In this document: positions 24,890 to 34,565 of the stretch, piece after piece
How positions within the stretch are numbered: position 1 is the first letter of the stretch
How the letters are laid out: every line of letters starts with the position of its first letter
Assembly: GCA_900491605.1 (NCBI GenBank)
Contig: UESW01004373.1
Location: forward strand, 694,342-758,341
Source: Calamus simplicifolius
Lineage: Eukaryota; Streptophyta; Magnoliopsida; Arecales; Arecaceae
DNA: 64,000 nt
Reading direction: 5' to 3'
Notes under the pieces: generated by a model
The model's input: only the letters and a program-made list of their open reading frames with translations
Told to the model about the DNA's origin: nothing
Database searches by the model: none
Made by a program: the position numbers and the translations under genes

Positions 24890-25760
24890 GTTTTTTTTAA
24901 GCCCTGGCCTGGCCACGTGGCCGGGTCGCCCGGCCATGTGGCTGGGCCGTGGCCAGGCGACTGGCCATGTGGCTAAGCCAGAGGGAGGGTTGGGTTTTTT
25001 TTATGGCCACGGGCTGTGGTAGGCCGTGGCCGGCCGCCAGGCCACAGCCGCAGCCGCGGCCGCTCCTGTGCCGGCCAGAGAAGGGTAGGGGGAGGTGGAG
25101 GGGGGTTAGGGGGGAGGGGTTTTTCCTTTTTTTTATGCCCATGACATGGCCACGGGCTGTGGCCTGGCCGCGGCGATCAGCGACGGCCGCCAAGGGCGGC
25201 CACGAGCGGCCATGGCGGCGAGAGGGGGAGCGGGGGCGGGGGCTGGGGGGTTTTGAATTTTTTTAAGCCTATGGCCTGGCCATGGGCTTTGGCCAGGCCA
25301 TGCATGGCTGGCGAGAGGGGGAGGGGGGGCTGGGGGGGGGGTTTTGAATTTTTTTTAAGCCCTTAGCCTGGCCATGGGCTGTGGCCAAGCCGCGACCGAT
25401 CGCCAGGCCACGGGCTGTGGCCAGGCCGCGGCCATGGCCGGCGAGGGGGAGGGGGGGTTTGAATTTTTTTTAAAGCCCATGGCCTGGCCACTGGCTGTGG
25501 CCAGGCCATGACCAGCCGCTAGGCGACGGTCGCGGCCGTGGCCGGCGAGGGCAGCCATGGCCGGCCGGCCAAAGAGAAGGGGAGGGGAAGGGGGAGGGAG
25601 AGGGGAGAGGGGGGTTTACCTGATGGAGGCACCGGCGAGGAATCGGGTGCCGGAGGACCGCTGGAGTGCCGCCGGAGGTGGGGAAGAGGGAGGGAGGAAG
25701 AGGGAGGGTGGCACCACCGGTTTGGGAAGGAGGGAGGGAGGAAGAGGGAGGGTTAGCCTT
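24890..25760. repeat. GC-rich degenerate tandem array inside CACTA 1
   Basis: Each unit starts with T(7-9) then 'aagcccatggcctggcca', and is followed by GC-rich 'ggccatgggctgtggccaggccgc' text and G-runs. Units start near 24892, 24996, 25126, 25257, 25349 and 25466, so lengths vary between about 90 and 130 bp. The last 200 bp is purine-rich (ggaggga). ORFs here on both strands are low-complexity Arg/Gly/Ala text and I do not call them genes. Confidence 0.75.
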
Positions 25761-25784
25761 GGGAGGATGATTTATATTAAAGGA

Positions 25785-26080
25785 TTAGCGATGCCATTTG
25801 GCATCGCTAATTAGCGATGCAATAAATGCGTCGCTATTAGCTATGCATCCATTGCGATAATTGCGTGCTAATTTGCGACACAAACTCTATGCATTGCTAA
25901 TTAACAATGCATTTATGCACCTCTAATTAGCGATGCACAGTTGCGTCATTAAATTGGCGGGATAAAGTCGGTATGACGGAAATTTAGCGACGCATTATTG
26001 CGTCGCTAAATAGCAACACATATGTATGCATCGCTAAATGAGTCACTATTTAGTGACGCATATTTAATGCATCACTAAAT
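25785..26080. repeat. CACTA 1 right subterminal repeats, inner block
   Basis: TTAGCGATGC and GCGTCGCTA motifs in both orientations, like those at the left end, including the palindrome 'agcgatgccatttggcatcgct'. It is separated from the outer block (27137-27600) by the rDNA/telomere-like insert. Confidence 0.8.
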
Positions 26081-26177
26081 ATTAATATTATATAATGTTA
26101 ATTTTATATATTAATTATTATAGTGTATAATAATTAATATTATATAGTGATAATTTTATATTGATATATTATAATAT

Positions 26178-26399
26178 ATGCCTCTCGTTTCGCTGGAGCC
26201 CCGGGGTGACATAGGTAGTCGTGATGTTACATGTCCGCTTCCTTCGGGAATCTCCCGTGGGCGGCGCTCCTGCCCCTTTCTCTCCTTCTCCGCCCTCGGC
26301 GGCGCTTCGATCTCTTATCGCAGGTTACCGTCCTGGTGGCCAACCGGGGGGTTGGGCTTGGCCTTATGCCGCTCCCATCTTCCTTGAAATCCGAAGACG
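26178..26399. other. GC-rich fragment of unknown origin joined to rDNA
   Basis: Abrupt change from AT-rich transposon DNA to GC-rich sequence. One plus-strand frame reads through (AGYRPGGQPGGWAWPYAAP) but I do not recognise it. It joins the 18S fragment at about 26400 without an obvious boundary motif. Confidence 0.4.
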
Positions 26400-26745
26400 G
26401 GTAGGGGCCTACCATGGTGGTGATGGGTGACGGAGAAATTCATTCCGGAGAGTGAGCCTGAGAAACGGCTACCATATCTAAGGAAGACAGGAAGACAGTA
26501 GGTGCGCAAATTACCCAATCTTGACACGAGAAGGTAGTGACAATAAATAACAATACCGGCCGGCTCTTCCAGTCTGGTAATTGGAATGAGTACAATCTAA
26601 ATCCCTTAACGAGGATCCATTATAGGGCAAGTCTGGTGCTAGCAGCCGAGGTAATTCTAGCTCCAGTAGCGTATATTTAAGTTGTTGTAGTTAAAAAGCT
26701 CGTAGTTGGACATTGGGCTGGGCCGGCCGGTCCATCCCAGAACGG
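26400..26745 (+). rRNA. 18S rRNA gene fragment (partial, diverged)
   Basis: It contains stretches of plant nuclear 18S rRNA from its 5' half: GTGGTGATGGGTGACGGAG, GAGCCTGAGAAACGGCTACC, GCGCAAATTACCCAATC, GTAGTGACAATAAATAACAA, TGGTAATTGGAATGAGTACA and AGCGTATATTTAAGTTGTTG, ending at AAAAAGCTCGTAGTTGGA. Small insertions and substitutions ('ctagcagccgaggtaattctag' for the usual ccagcagccgcgg) show it is not a functional gene. It is only about 345 bp long and lies inside CACTA 1 terminal DNA. Confidence 0.92.
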
Positions 26746-26850
26746 TGTGCATCGGCAGCCCCACGGTGTGCCCGGTGGCCGACTACAAGGTCCTATCCGG
26801 GATCGACACTGCCTTCAGTCTGATCCATGCCTTTGTGCCGATAATGCAGC
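26746..26850. other. Short unknown segment between 18S fragment and telomere-like block
   Basis: GC-rich; one plus-strand frame is open (ADYKVLSGIDTAFSLIHAF). It departs from the 18S sequence. Origin not recognised. Confidence 0.35.
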
Positions 26851-27137
26851 CTAAACCCTAAAAACCCTAAACCCTAAACCCCTAAAACCCTAAAACCCAA
26901 AACCCTAAACCTAAAACCCTAATCCTAAAACCCTAAACCCCCAATTAAACCCTAAACCCTAAAACCCTAAACCCTAGCTAAAACCCTAAAACCCCTAAAA
27001 CCCTAAAACCCTAAAACCATAAAATCCTAAACTTAAACCCCTAAACCCCTGAAAACCTTAATCCCTGAATCGTGAATTCCTGAACCTTTAAACCCTGAAC
27101 TCCTGAACCCTAAACACCCTAAAACCCTAAAACCCTA
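26851..27137. repeat. Interstitial telomere-like repeat (CCCTAAA/CCCTAAAA)n
   Basis: About 290 bp of degenerate CCCTAAA, CCCTAAAA and ACCCCTAAA units, the plant telomere motif with frequent one-base expansions. It decays toward 27050-27120 ('ccctgaa') and ends directly against TTAGCGAC subterminal repeats of CACTA 1. Confidence 0.9.
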
Positions 27138-27617
27138 TTTAGCGACATACACTAATGCGTTGCTAATGCGTTGTTAAATAGTGACACGTAAAATGCGTCG
27201 CAATTTAACGACTTAAAAGTGCATCGCTAAATAGTGACTCAAATTTTTGTGTCACTATTTAGCGATGCATTTTGATGTGTCGCTATTTAGCGATGCAGAA
27301 TTGCATCCCTAAATAGTGATGCATTAAAAATGCATCGCTATTAGTGACGTCGCTATTTAATGCGCCGCATGCTACTTAGCAACACATTAATGCGCCGCTA
27401 AATAGCTACGCATTAATGCGTCGCTATTTAGTGATGATATGAGTCGACAAAAATTTTTGGGAGTCGCTAAATGCGTCACTATTTAGCGACTGATTTAATG
27501 CGTTACTAAATGCGTCGCAGATTTCATGAATCGCAATTGCGTCACAATTCTGTCATTATTTTGCGACGAATATTTACGTTGCTAAGTTACGTCGTTATTT
27601 CATGAATTTTTATAGTG
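27137..27617. repeat. CACTA 1 right subterminal repeats, outer block, and terminal repeat
   Basis: Dense TTAGCGAC / GCGTCGCTAAAT motifs in both orientations, ending in AATTTTTATAGTG (inverted CACTATAAAAATT). Confidence 0.8.
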
Positions 27618-28776
27618 ATAAACAGGGATAGGGCGAAGAATACCATTCTCGGGCCGTTTACCAGTTTAGCCATTAATGAAAAATCTCGTTACCCGTTAAG
27701 CTATTTAGACCGAGATTTTTGATCCGTTAAAAATGGTACCGATTAGGTAAACGGCCAAATGGGGAAAACAGCCATCCCCAGAAGCGATTGCAGTAATGAT
27801 GAAGATGGGATGAATAATAGTAAAAAACATGAGTTTCTTACTTTTGAAAATAACAAACATTTTTACTTTCATTTTTTTAAATGATCAAAATAATTTTTAA
27901 AAATAGAAAAAGCATCAAACATATTTTTTATTTCAATTTCTACAATCTTATTTTGAAAAATAAAAAATAAGAAATAAAGTGATGCCAAATAGGTTCTAAA
28001 TTTATTATTTTGTTTAAGTGACAATTCAAAATGCAGATGTTTTTATTATAGAAAAATTATATGGTGGAATAATAGTTGAATAAATATTGTTATTATGAAA
28101 GGAACAAAAAATTGTCATTTGAGATTTTGTTATTAGTACTATATATAATTAAAAAATAATTGTAATGACTATTATAATATCAAAATGGCTGTTATTTAGA
28201 ATCATACATTCTTGGTTGAATAAAATGAAACATGTTTTGGAAACATAAGGAAAAATATAATTTTTACATGATTGATTTGGTTAAAGTTAAGTAGCACACT
28301 TTAAATTAGGATAACATGTGTAACAACCTAACCTTTAGTCTAGTGGCGTATTGTAGTTTGAATTCTACAAAGATATTTTTACCTTAAATATGACAATAAG
28401 TCTAATTGCACCATAAAATGAACTTTTGATTAAGTCACTGTAGGTCCATATGAAGTTGACTACTACTATGATTCTATCTAAGTCTATAAACTCTGTAAAT
28501 TTGAACAGGTTTGACTGAGGCTTTACAAATTGTATTTCAAATAATTTTTCTTAGAATTTTATTTTATTAATATTCTTAAGCTAAATTGATTTTCTATAAT
28601 TTTTATGCCTAATAGAAGTACCTTAATGATGCAAGCGGATTTGATAGAGATGCCAAATATGATGTAGGCAAGTGAAAGAAGATAACTACTGGTCTTGCAT
28701 AAAGGTCTTTAATTTAGCATGTTTGACCATTCTACGAAATTTGCAACCTTACATCACTCAAGCAAGGAATTACTTT
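27618..28776. other. Non-coding, small inverted-repeat remnant then AT-rich DNA
   Basis: 27650-27770 contains 'gggccgtttacc' and, inverted, 'ggtaaacggcc', with 'cgttacccgttaa' between, suggesting a small foldback or hAT-like MITE remnant. From 27790 to 28776 it is AT-rich with no recognised gene. The last five bases (28772-28776, ACTTT) are the TSD of the solo LTR. Confidence 0.45.
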
Positions 28777-30988
28777 TGTTGCCTAAATATAGCAATCCAA
28801 GAGGGAGGGTGAATTGGGTTTTTCAAAAATTAATAGACTAACTAGCAAGTATGTGCACTTAAATATTTTAACAATTAAAGAAAGTGTAGTGCGGTGAAGA
28901 TAATGTGCAAGCAATCACAGAGTATATCACACACAAACACAACAAGATTTATATTAGTTCGATGCCAACCCTGCACCTACATCCACTCCCCAATAATTCT
29001 TTAAAAATTCTACTATCACCACTAGCCTACCTGACTAGCAAACTTATTTACAGACACAAGCAAGCCTTACACACTAGCCCTCCAAGCTAGTCTTCTTGTT
29101 TACAGGTACAAGGGGACCTTACACACTAGCATTTCGAGTTAGTCTTCTTGTTTACGGGTACAAGGGAACCTTTCACAATACTTATTTTCGAGCACAAGCG
29201 AGCCTTACAAGATCAAGCATAATAATATCAAGTTAATACAATAAGCTCCTAATAAATGAACAGATAAAACAATGAAATACTTAGCAACTTGAAGAGCTCA
29301 ACATAAAGTAGCTTCTTTCTTTAATGGCACAGCAGCAACAATGAAGCTTTCATGGATGTTTGAATGCTTTTCAAAGAGGGTTGTTGGAGCTAGAACATCA
29401 CTTTAAGAATTAGCAATAAATGAACTTCGGTGGATTAAAACAATCAATATAATACTCCAATACACCTCTCTTACAAACAATAAATATCTCTTTCAAACGA
29501 TTCTTCTCACAAATATTTTCAACAAGATTTTCACTCTATTTTTTATATAATTTTTTATACTAATTTTCTTCTCTTTTTCTCTTTCTTTTTCTTGCTTTTG
29601 AATTACTGTTTAACAGTTCAATATATAATCAACTTAGAAAAAATATAGCCATTACATGACCATTGTGAAATAGAGAAGAGAAAGAGAGAGAGCAACAACA
29701 CTAGACAAGCTTACCTAAGGAGTCTGGCCATCCAAGATTAAATTCTGGTTACCTAACTCCAAAAATTAGATACCCAGTGAAGAACCAAAGAAGCTCCAAC
29801 AATGGACTAAAAAATCAGAATGAGAACCAACCAACAAGAGTCCAAAAAATCCAAAGAGAATGACATCCCTAATTGATAAAATGGCAAGTCAAATGGAACA
29901 GTAGCATGCTAATCCAAAAACTAGCAAGCCAATGAATAAAGTTGGCATTCCAATCCTCTAATTTGGCATGCCAAGTTTGAATATCAGCCGTGAGAGAAAA
30001 TAAATCAGCATGCCAAAAAATCTCAATTAGCATGCCAAAATTTGAAGCATAGGGAGCTAGCAGAGAGACTTAGGAAATTAGCATGCCAACCCATTAACTA
30101 GCATGCCAAAATTTGAAGCATAGGAGCCGGCAGAGAGTCTTAGAAAATTAGCATGCCAACCCATCAACTAGCATGCCAAAATTTGAAGCAGAGGGAGCTG
30201 GCAGAGAGTCTTGGGAAATTAGCATACCAACCCATCAACTAGCATGCCAAAATTTGAAGCACAGGGAGCCGACAGAGAGTCTTGAAAAATTAGCATGCAT
30301 GCTAAAATTTGAAGCACCAAGGAACCAACCAAGAGTCAAATAAAATTGGCATGCCAACATAAAAACCAGCATACTAAAATAAAGTGCCAGAAAGCCACAC
30401 CGAACGACAACACACATTGACAAGCCAATATGAAAATCAGTAAGTCAACAATAGGTGCCTAGAAACTTTAGAAAATTGGCATCCCAACATTTCAAATTTG
30501 CAAACCAAAATTTAATAATCAGGCATCTATCCGAAGGCAACAGATAATTGATAGAGACAGAATCCGGCATCGAATAAATGCCCTTTAAAGATTTCTTTGG
30601 CAGACATTCAAATATCATAGAATTATAAATAAGAACTTATAAGATAATTAAATCAAATTCAAGACAAGGCAAATATAATTAAACTTTAAATTCATTTTGT
30701 TGAATGAACCGTTCAAACGTAAAATGTATGAAAATTGTTTAGTTATTACAAAATCCAAGTTCTTTGAAAAAATAATTTAATCGCTCCAAACCTTTTAAAA
30801 ATAATTTAAATTGTAAAGTACATCCATAGAATTAATACATTACCTTTCATTTTATCTTTGTAATTTATCTTGATTTGAAGTAACACCATCTTCTTGATGA
30901 TTCATCTGAAATTCATTTAACTCAACCACAAGATCATTAGTATTATGCTTAATTATTTTGTAGTCATTAAAATCAATATAAGGCAACA
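28777..30988 (-). mobile_element. Solo LTR, about 2.2 kb, TSD ACTTT
   Basis: It begins TGTTGCCTAAATATAG and ends ATATAAGGCAACA (TG...CA) and is flanked by the exact 5-bp duplication ACTTT (28772-28776 and 30989-30993). No pol fragment, primer-binding site or second LTR is attached. This is the signature of LTR-LTR recombination. Its right part matches 31950-32090 in inverted orientation, showing that a related LTR lies next door. The part at 28797-29050 (gtgaattgggtttttc, gcacctacatccactcccc) resembles a widespread plant LTR family. Strand is inferred from the neighbouring copy and is uncertain. Confidence 0.8.
30020..30335. repeat. About 75-80-bp tandem repeat inside the solo LTR
   Basis: Roughly four imperfect units, each containing 'tagcatgccaaaatttgaagc' then 'gagccggcagagagtctt' and a second 'attagcatgccaaccca'. 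Units start near 30028, 30108, 30168 and 30239. Isolated 'gcatgccaa' motifs spread to 29900 and 30370. Confidence 0.8.
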
Positions 30989-30993
30989 ACTTT

Positions 30994-31949
30994 AAGCTAA
31001 GAAAAGAGAAAAAGTCTCATAAATTCATTATCAATTTATTGGGATACACTAGGGACCTATTTATGGAGGAAAACTAGCCTAAAAGTAATTAAACTAGAAT
31101 CAGCATACTTCTAAAGATAAAAAAATAGAATCATAGACTAATTCAATGTTAACAAAAATACAACTTCTAAAGATAATGAGACAAGCCTCCTAAATAAGAG
31201 TAAAACAAAAATAAGACTCATAAAGAGACTCATAATAAAGTTTTCTTAAAAATCAAACTCCTTTTATTCTTGCTTTTCAAGGTTGCATCACTTAACTTGC
31301 GATTGGTCGAACCATAATTTCATGAAATTTTTTTATTTTGTTTTTGAAAGGGAGAGTCAAATTTTTATCCTTTTAAAATTTGGGTTTTTTTGGATATTTT
31401 TATTAAATTCAATGGGGAATGTTCTCTTATTTTTATAAAAAATCTTATTATAATGAAAAAAAAAAAAAGAGGAGAAATGAAGGCATTTACAAATAATTTA
31501 GATTGAAAATAAACTATACAATCTAAAGAACTTGATTAGCTAAAAATCATTAAATGTTTGGCACCTATATATGATCTGATTGATCACCTAAACTTGTCAA
31601 CCATTCTAAGTCCAATCGACTACTTGAACTACCCTTCTTCTCACTTAAGATGATTGAGCATCATTTTTTAATTTCATCCTCTTTTCTCTTTTTACTCTCA
31701 ACTCTAGTTCCAAGCATCCACGACTATTTTTTCCCTTAATTTTTTTCATCTTTCCTCTTTTCCAACCATTTTCTATTAGTAATTTCCTTCCATGCTTCGG
31801 ATTTGCACCCCTAAACCATCTATTCACTAAATCTTTTCTATATATGAGCTACTAAGGTAAAATTTGAAGTGTTTTTACTTTATTATGTCAAGTCCCCCTA
31901 TTTTAAAGAAGTTTTTAGGATTTTTATTATCTTGTATTACATCTGAGTT
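30994..31949. other. Non-coding AT-rich spacer
   Basis: Contains 'gggacctatttatggag' and A/T-runs. A 60-residue basic minus-strand ORF at 31827-31645 is not recognisable. It may be remains of another LTR. Confidence 0.4.
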
Positions 31950-32635
31950 TGTTGACCTTATATTGATTTTGATGACTACAAAATAATTAAGTATGGTACT
32001 AATGATCTTGTGGTTGAATTAAAAATTTCAGATGAATCATTAAGAAGATAATGTTATTTCAAATTAAGGTAAACTATCTATCAAATGAAAAGTAACATAT
32101 GTAAAGTAACATTATTGTTAATGCGTTTTACATGTCAAAATATTTTCAAGAGTGTTCATTCTCTTACAAAGAACTTATGTTTCAATAGACTCATGCTTTC
32201 AAAAGAATATTTATCTTTGATTGAATTCGTGTGCTAAAGTTGTTTTTCAAAGTATGAGACTACTATAGTCTTTTTTTTAAGTCCAAATATTTTTTCAAGT
32301 CTAAATATTTTATCATGGCATCTCAATGTTTTATCATTCATTTATCAAATGATTAAATCTATCTTTGATGATTTATCATGTAAAAATTATTTTTGAAAAT
32401 ATTGCATGATACTTATCAAAATCCCATTAAATGCGTCAATGGCAATCTTGTAAATCCCACTAATGCAGTGATGGCAATCCTGTAATTCCATTGAAAGCAA
32501 TCAGTGGCAAAACTGTAAATCTCATTAAAAATCAAACCGTGGCTTCTTTTGGTTGGACGATCGGTTCCTTGTCACTCGCAATTTCTTGCTGGTCTTGGCC
32601 ATTATTCTAAAACCTTTAATTGGATGACCAACTTC
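31950..32635 (+). mobile_element. Truncated LTR related (inverted) to the 28777-30988 solo LTR
   Basis: It starts TGTTGACCTTATATTG and, over about 140 bp, is the reverse complement of the solo LTR's right end, sharing 'gatcttgtggttga' and 'cagatgaatcat'. The sequence is cut at 32635 where the copia 5' LTR begins, so the rest probably continues beyond the copia element, outside the window. Confidence 0.65.
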
Positions 32636-34546
32636 TATTAGGAATAGTGCCCTTGAAATCGGATGTATTTATACTTTTGATTTTTTGAATTAATAAAAAA
32701 ATATTTTTCTTCAATCTTGCCTTGTTTATATTAAAGATTAATCTTTATATAAAAATTCAAAATATATTATGAGGTGATAATTTTAGTATAATGTATATAA
32801 GATGATTAAATTATAGCTAATATATTTAAATATGTCCATGATTGATAGAAGTATGGATCTTCTATCGCTAATCATTAATACAGTCCATGAACATTATGAA
32901 TATGATAATCTTATCCGAATTATTGTGTAGAACACTTAGTGAAGGTATTATATATAATAAGATTATATAGGACTTGGACCGACATAATTTAAATCTTTAT
33001 TTAAGACCGTTATAAAGAATTCAATTTATGTCACAAAATGATTATATGTAAATCAACCTTAATCCTGATTTAATCACAGACTCTTTGATTGCGCTATTGG
33101 ATCTTTTGATTTGTTTGTTAAAGCTCATTTGATGTTGGGCCCAATACTTACATCTTGAAGGTTTAATAACACAATGGACTGAAAATATGATTTAAAGATA
33201 TAAAATCCATGGCTTTTGAAAAGAAGCTTAAAATTAGTTTCCTAAGTGTTGATTAGGTAGCTAAACTTAAGAAACAAAAGATATAATTTTACCTTGCTCT
33301 AATTATGAAGGGTTGAATTACATGTAATAATTATATCAATGAACAACTCAAGTTTTCGAGTAAAATTAATCTGTAATTTTAAGAGTGCAGTCTTGAGTTT
33401 TTAGTGAAATAACTTCAAGATTAATAAATTAAATAAATAATTAAAGGGTTTTAATTGAGTTTATTTAAATTTATTGGAGCTTGAAATTATGGGTCCATGT
33501 CCCCACATCGTTTTAGGTTAATCGCATCGAATACTCTTGAATTGAATAATTAATATGATTAATTATTTTTTTTTTAAATAAAATATTTCTTGAAACTTTA
33601 TAATAAAGAGTTTATTATGAAGTTAAATAATCAATTTGATTGATTATTTTCTCATATTTATTTTGGTATAATAAATTAATTATTAGATAAAATAAAATTA
33701 TGTTTAGACACATTGTTCATATAAAGATTGATATGAATGGTTGCACATAAGTGTTATTATGGAACATCATACAAAAAAATTTTGCTCTTGTAAGTGGCGC
33801 ATATTATGAGTTGATGGAGAGAAAAATTTTAATTTTTAATATTTTTGATAATATGATTATTAAATATTAAAAATAAAATAATAAATTTGATTTATTAGAT
33901 ATTTAAAATTAATAATATCTAAAATTATTAAATAAAATTTGATGATTTAGATATTATTATATTTAACTTAAATATTTTTATAAATTAGTTGCAAATAAGA
34001 AGATAATTTTTTTTTGATATGATCAGGGAGTTAACGTACATGTGAAAATTATTCTCATACGGTCAAAATAAGTTGTAACAGATAAAGATTATCTAAATTA
34101 AATTAATTTAAAAATATTTTTTTCCTGATTCACCTAAATCTATAAATAAGGCATATGGTAGACTTTCAGAAAATGTAAAAAATGAAAGAAGAGTTTCTTT
34201 CCTTCTTTTCTCCCTTAGTTTATGTGCACCAAGAGTTTTGAGATAATAGAGAAAAACAAGATGAGCTTTATTTTATTTTGCAGGTATTTTGTGAAGTACT
34301 TTGGCCCATAAACTCTACCATAGGATTTTTCCTCAATAGCTTCGAATCCGGTAGTAGGGCGCATCTGCTTATTCGAGACCTCACACATCGTTTGTTTTAT
34401 TTTATTTTAGTTTAGAAAATTATATGATAATTTTTTTTGATATGACAATATTAATTTTATGCATGTTGAACGATCCGTAAGGTAGAGTTTATTGGCCAAA
34501 GTACTACACAAATATATGATTATATATATATATTTGAATTCCAATA
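32636..34546 (+). repeat. Copia 5' LTR
   Basis: About 1.9 kb, aligning with 62064-64000 across that whole stretch (window end corresponds to about 34457). The start is TATTAGGAATAG against TGTTGGGAACAG in the 3' copy, so the terminal TG is mutated; the end reads CCAATA. A TATA-box-like TATAAATA lies at 34141-34148 (63636-63643 in the other copy), plausibly the core promoter. Confidence 0.88.
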
Positions 34547-34565
34547 ACTGGTATTAAGTGGTCAT
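34547..34565 (+). other. Copia primer-binding site
   Basis: ACTGGTATTAAGTGGTC follows the LTR end and is a diverged form of the tRNA-Met binding site TGGTATCAGAGC. Confidence 0.7.

Larger units (their letters stand above)
17743..27617 (-). mobile_element. CACTA (En/Spm) DNA transposon 1, degenerate, about 9.9 kb
   Basis: The left end reads CACTATAAGAAAAATT and the right end, reverse-complemented, CACTATAAAAATTCATG. Inside both ends lie arrays of TTAGCGACGCA-like subterminal repeats, typical of CACTA elements. Two transposon genes run on the minus strand: a TNP2-type TnpD-like gene and a Transposase_24-type TnpA-like gene. The right third holds the probable 5' region with hairpins, a GC-rich tandem array, and an inserted 18S rDNA/telomere-like block. 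The 3-bp flanks do not match (GCC left, ATA right), so the right end may be rearranged. Coding parts have many frameshifts, so the element is inactive. Confidence 0.8.

Noticed and set aside
24897..25814. ORFs of 60-105 codons in the GC-rich array
   Set aside because: Low-complexity Arg/Gly/Ala/Pro text on both strands produced by the tandem array.
26400..26745. Functional 18S rRNA gene
   Set aside because: Only about 345 bp with indels and substitutions, flanked by non-rDNA on both sides.
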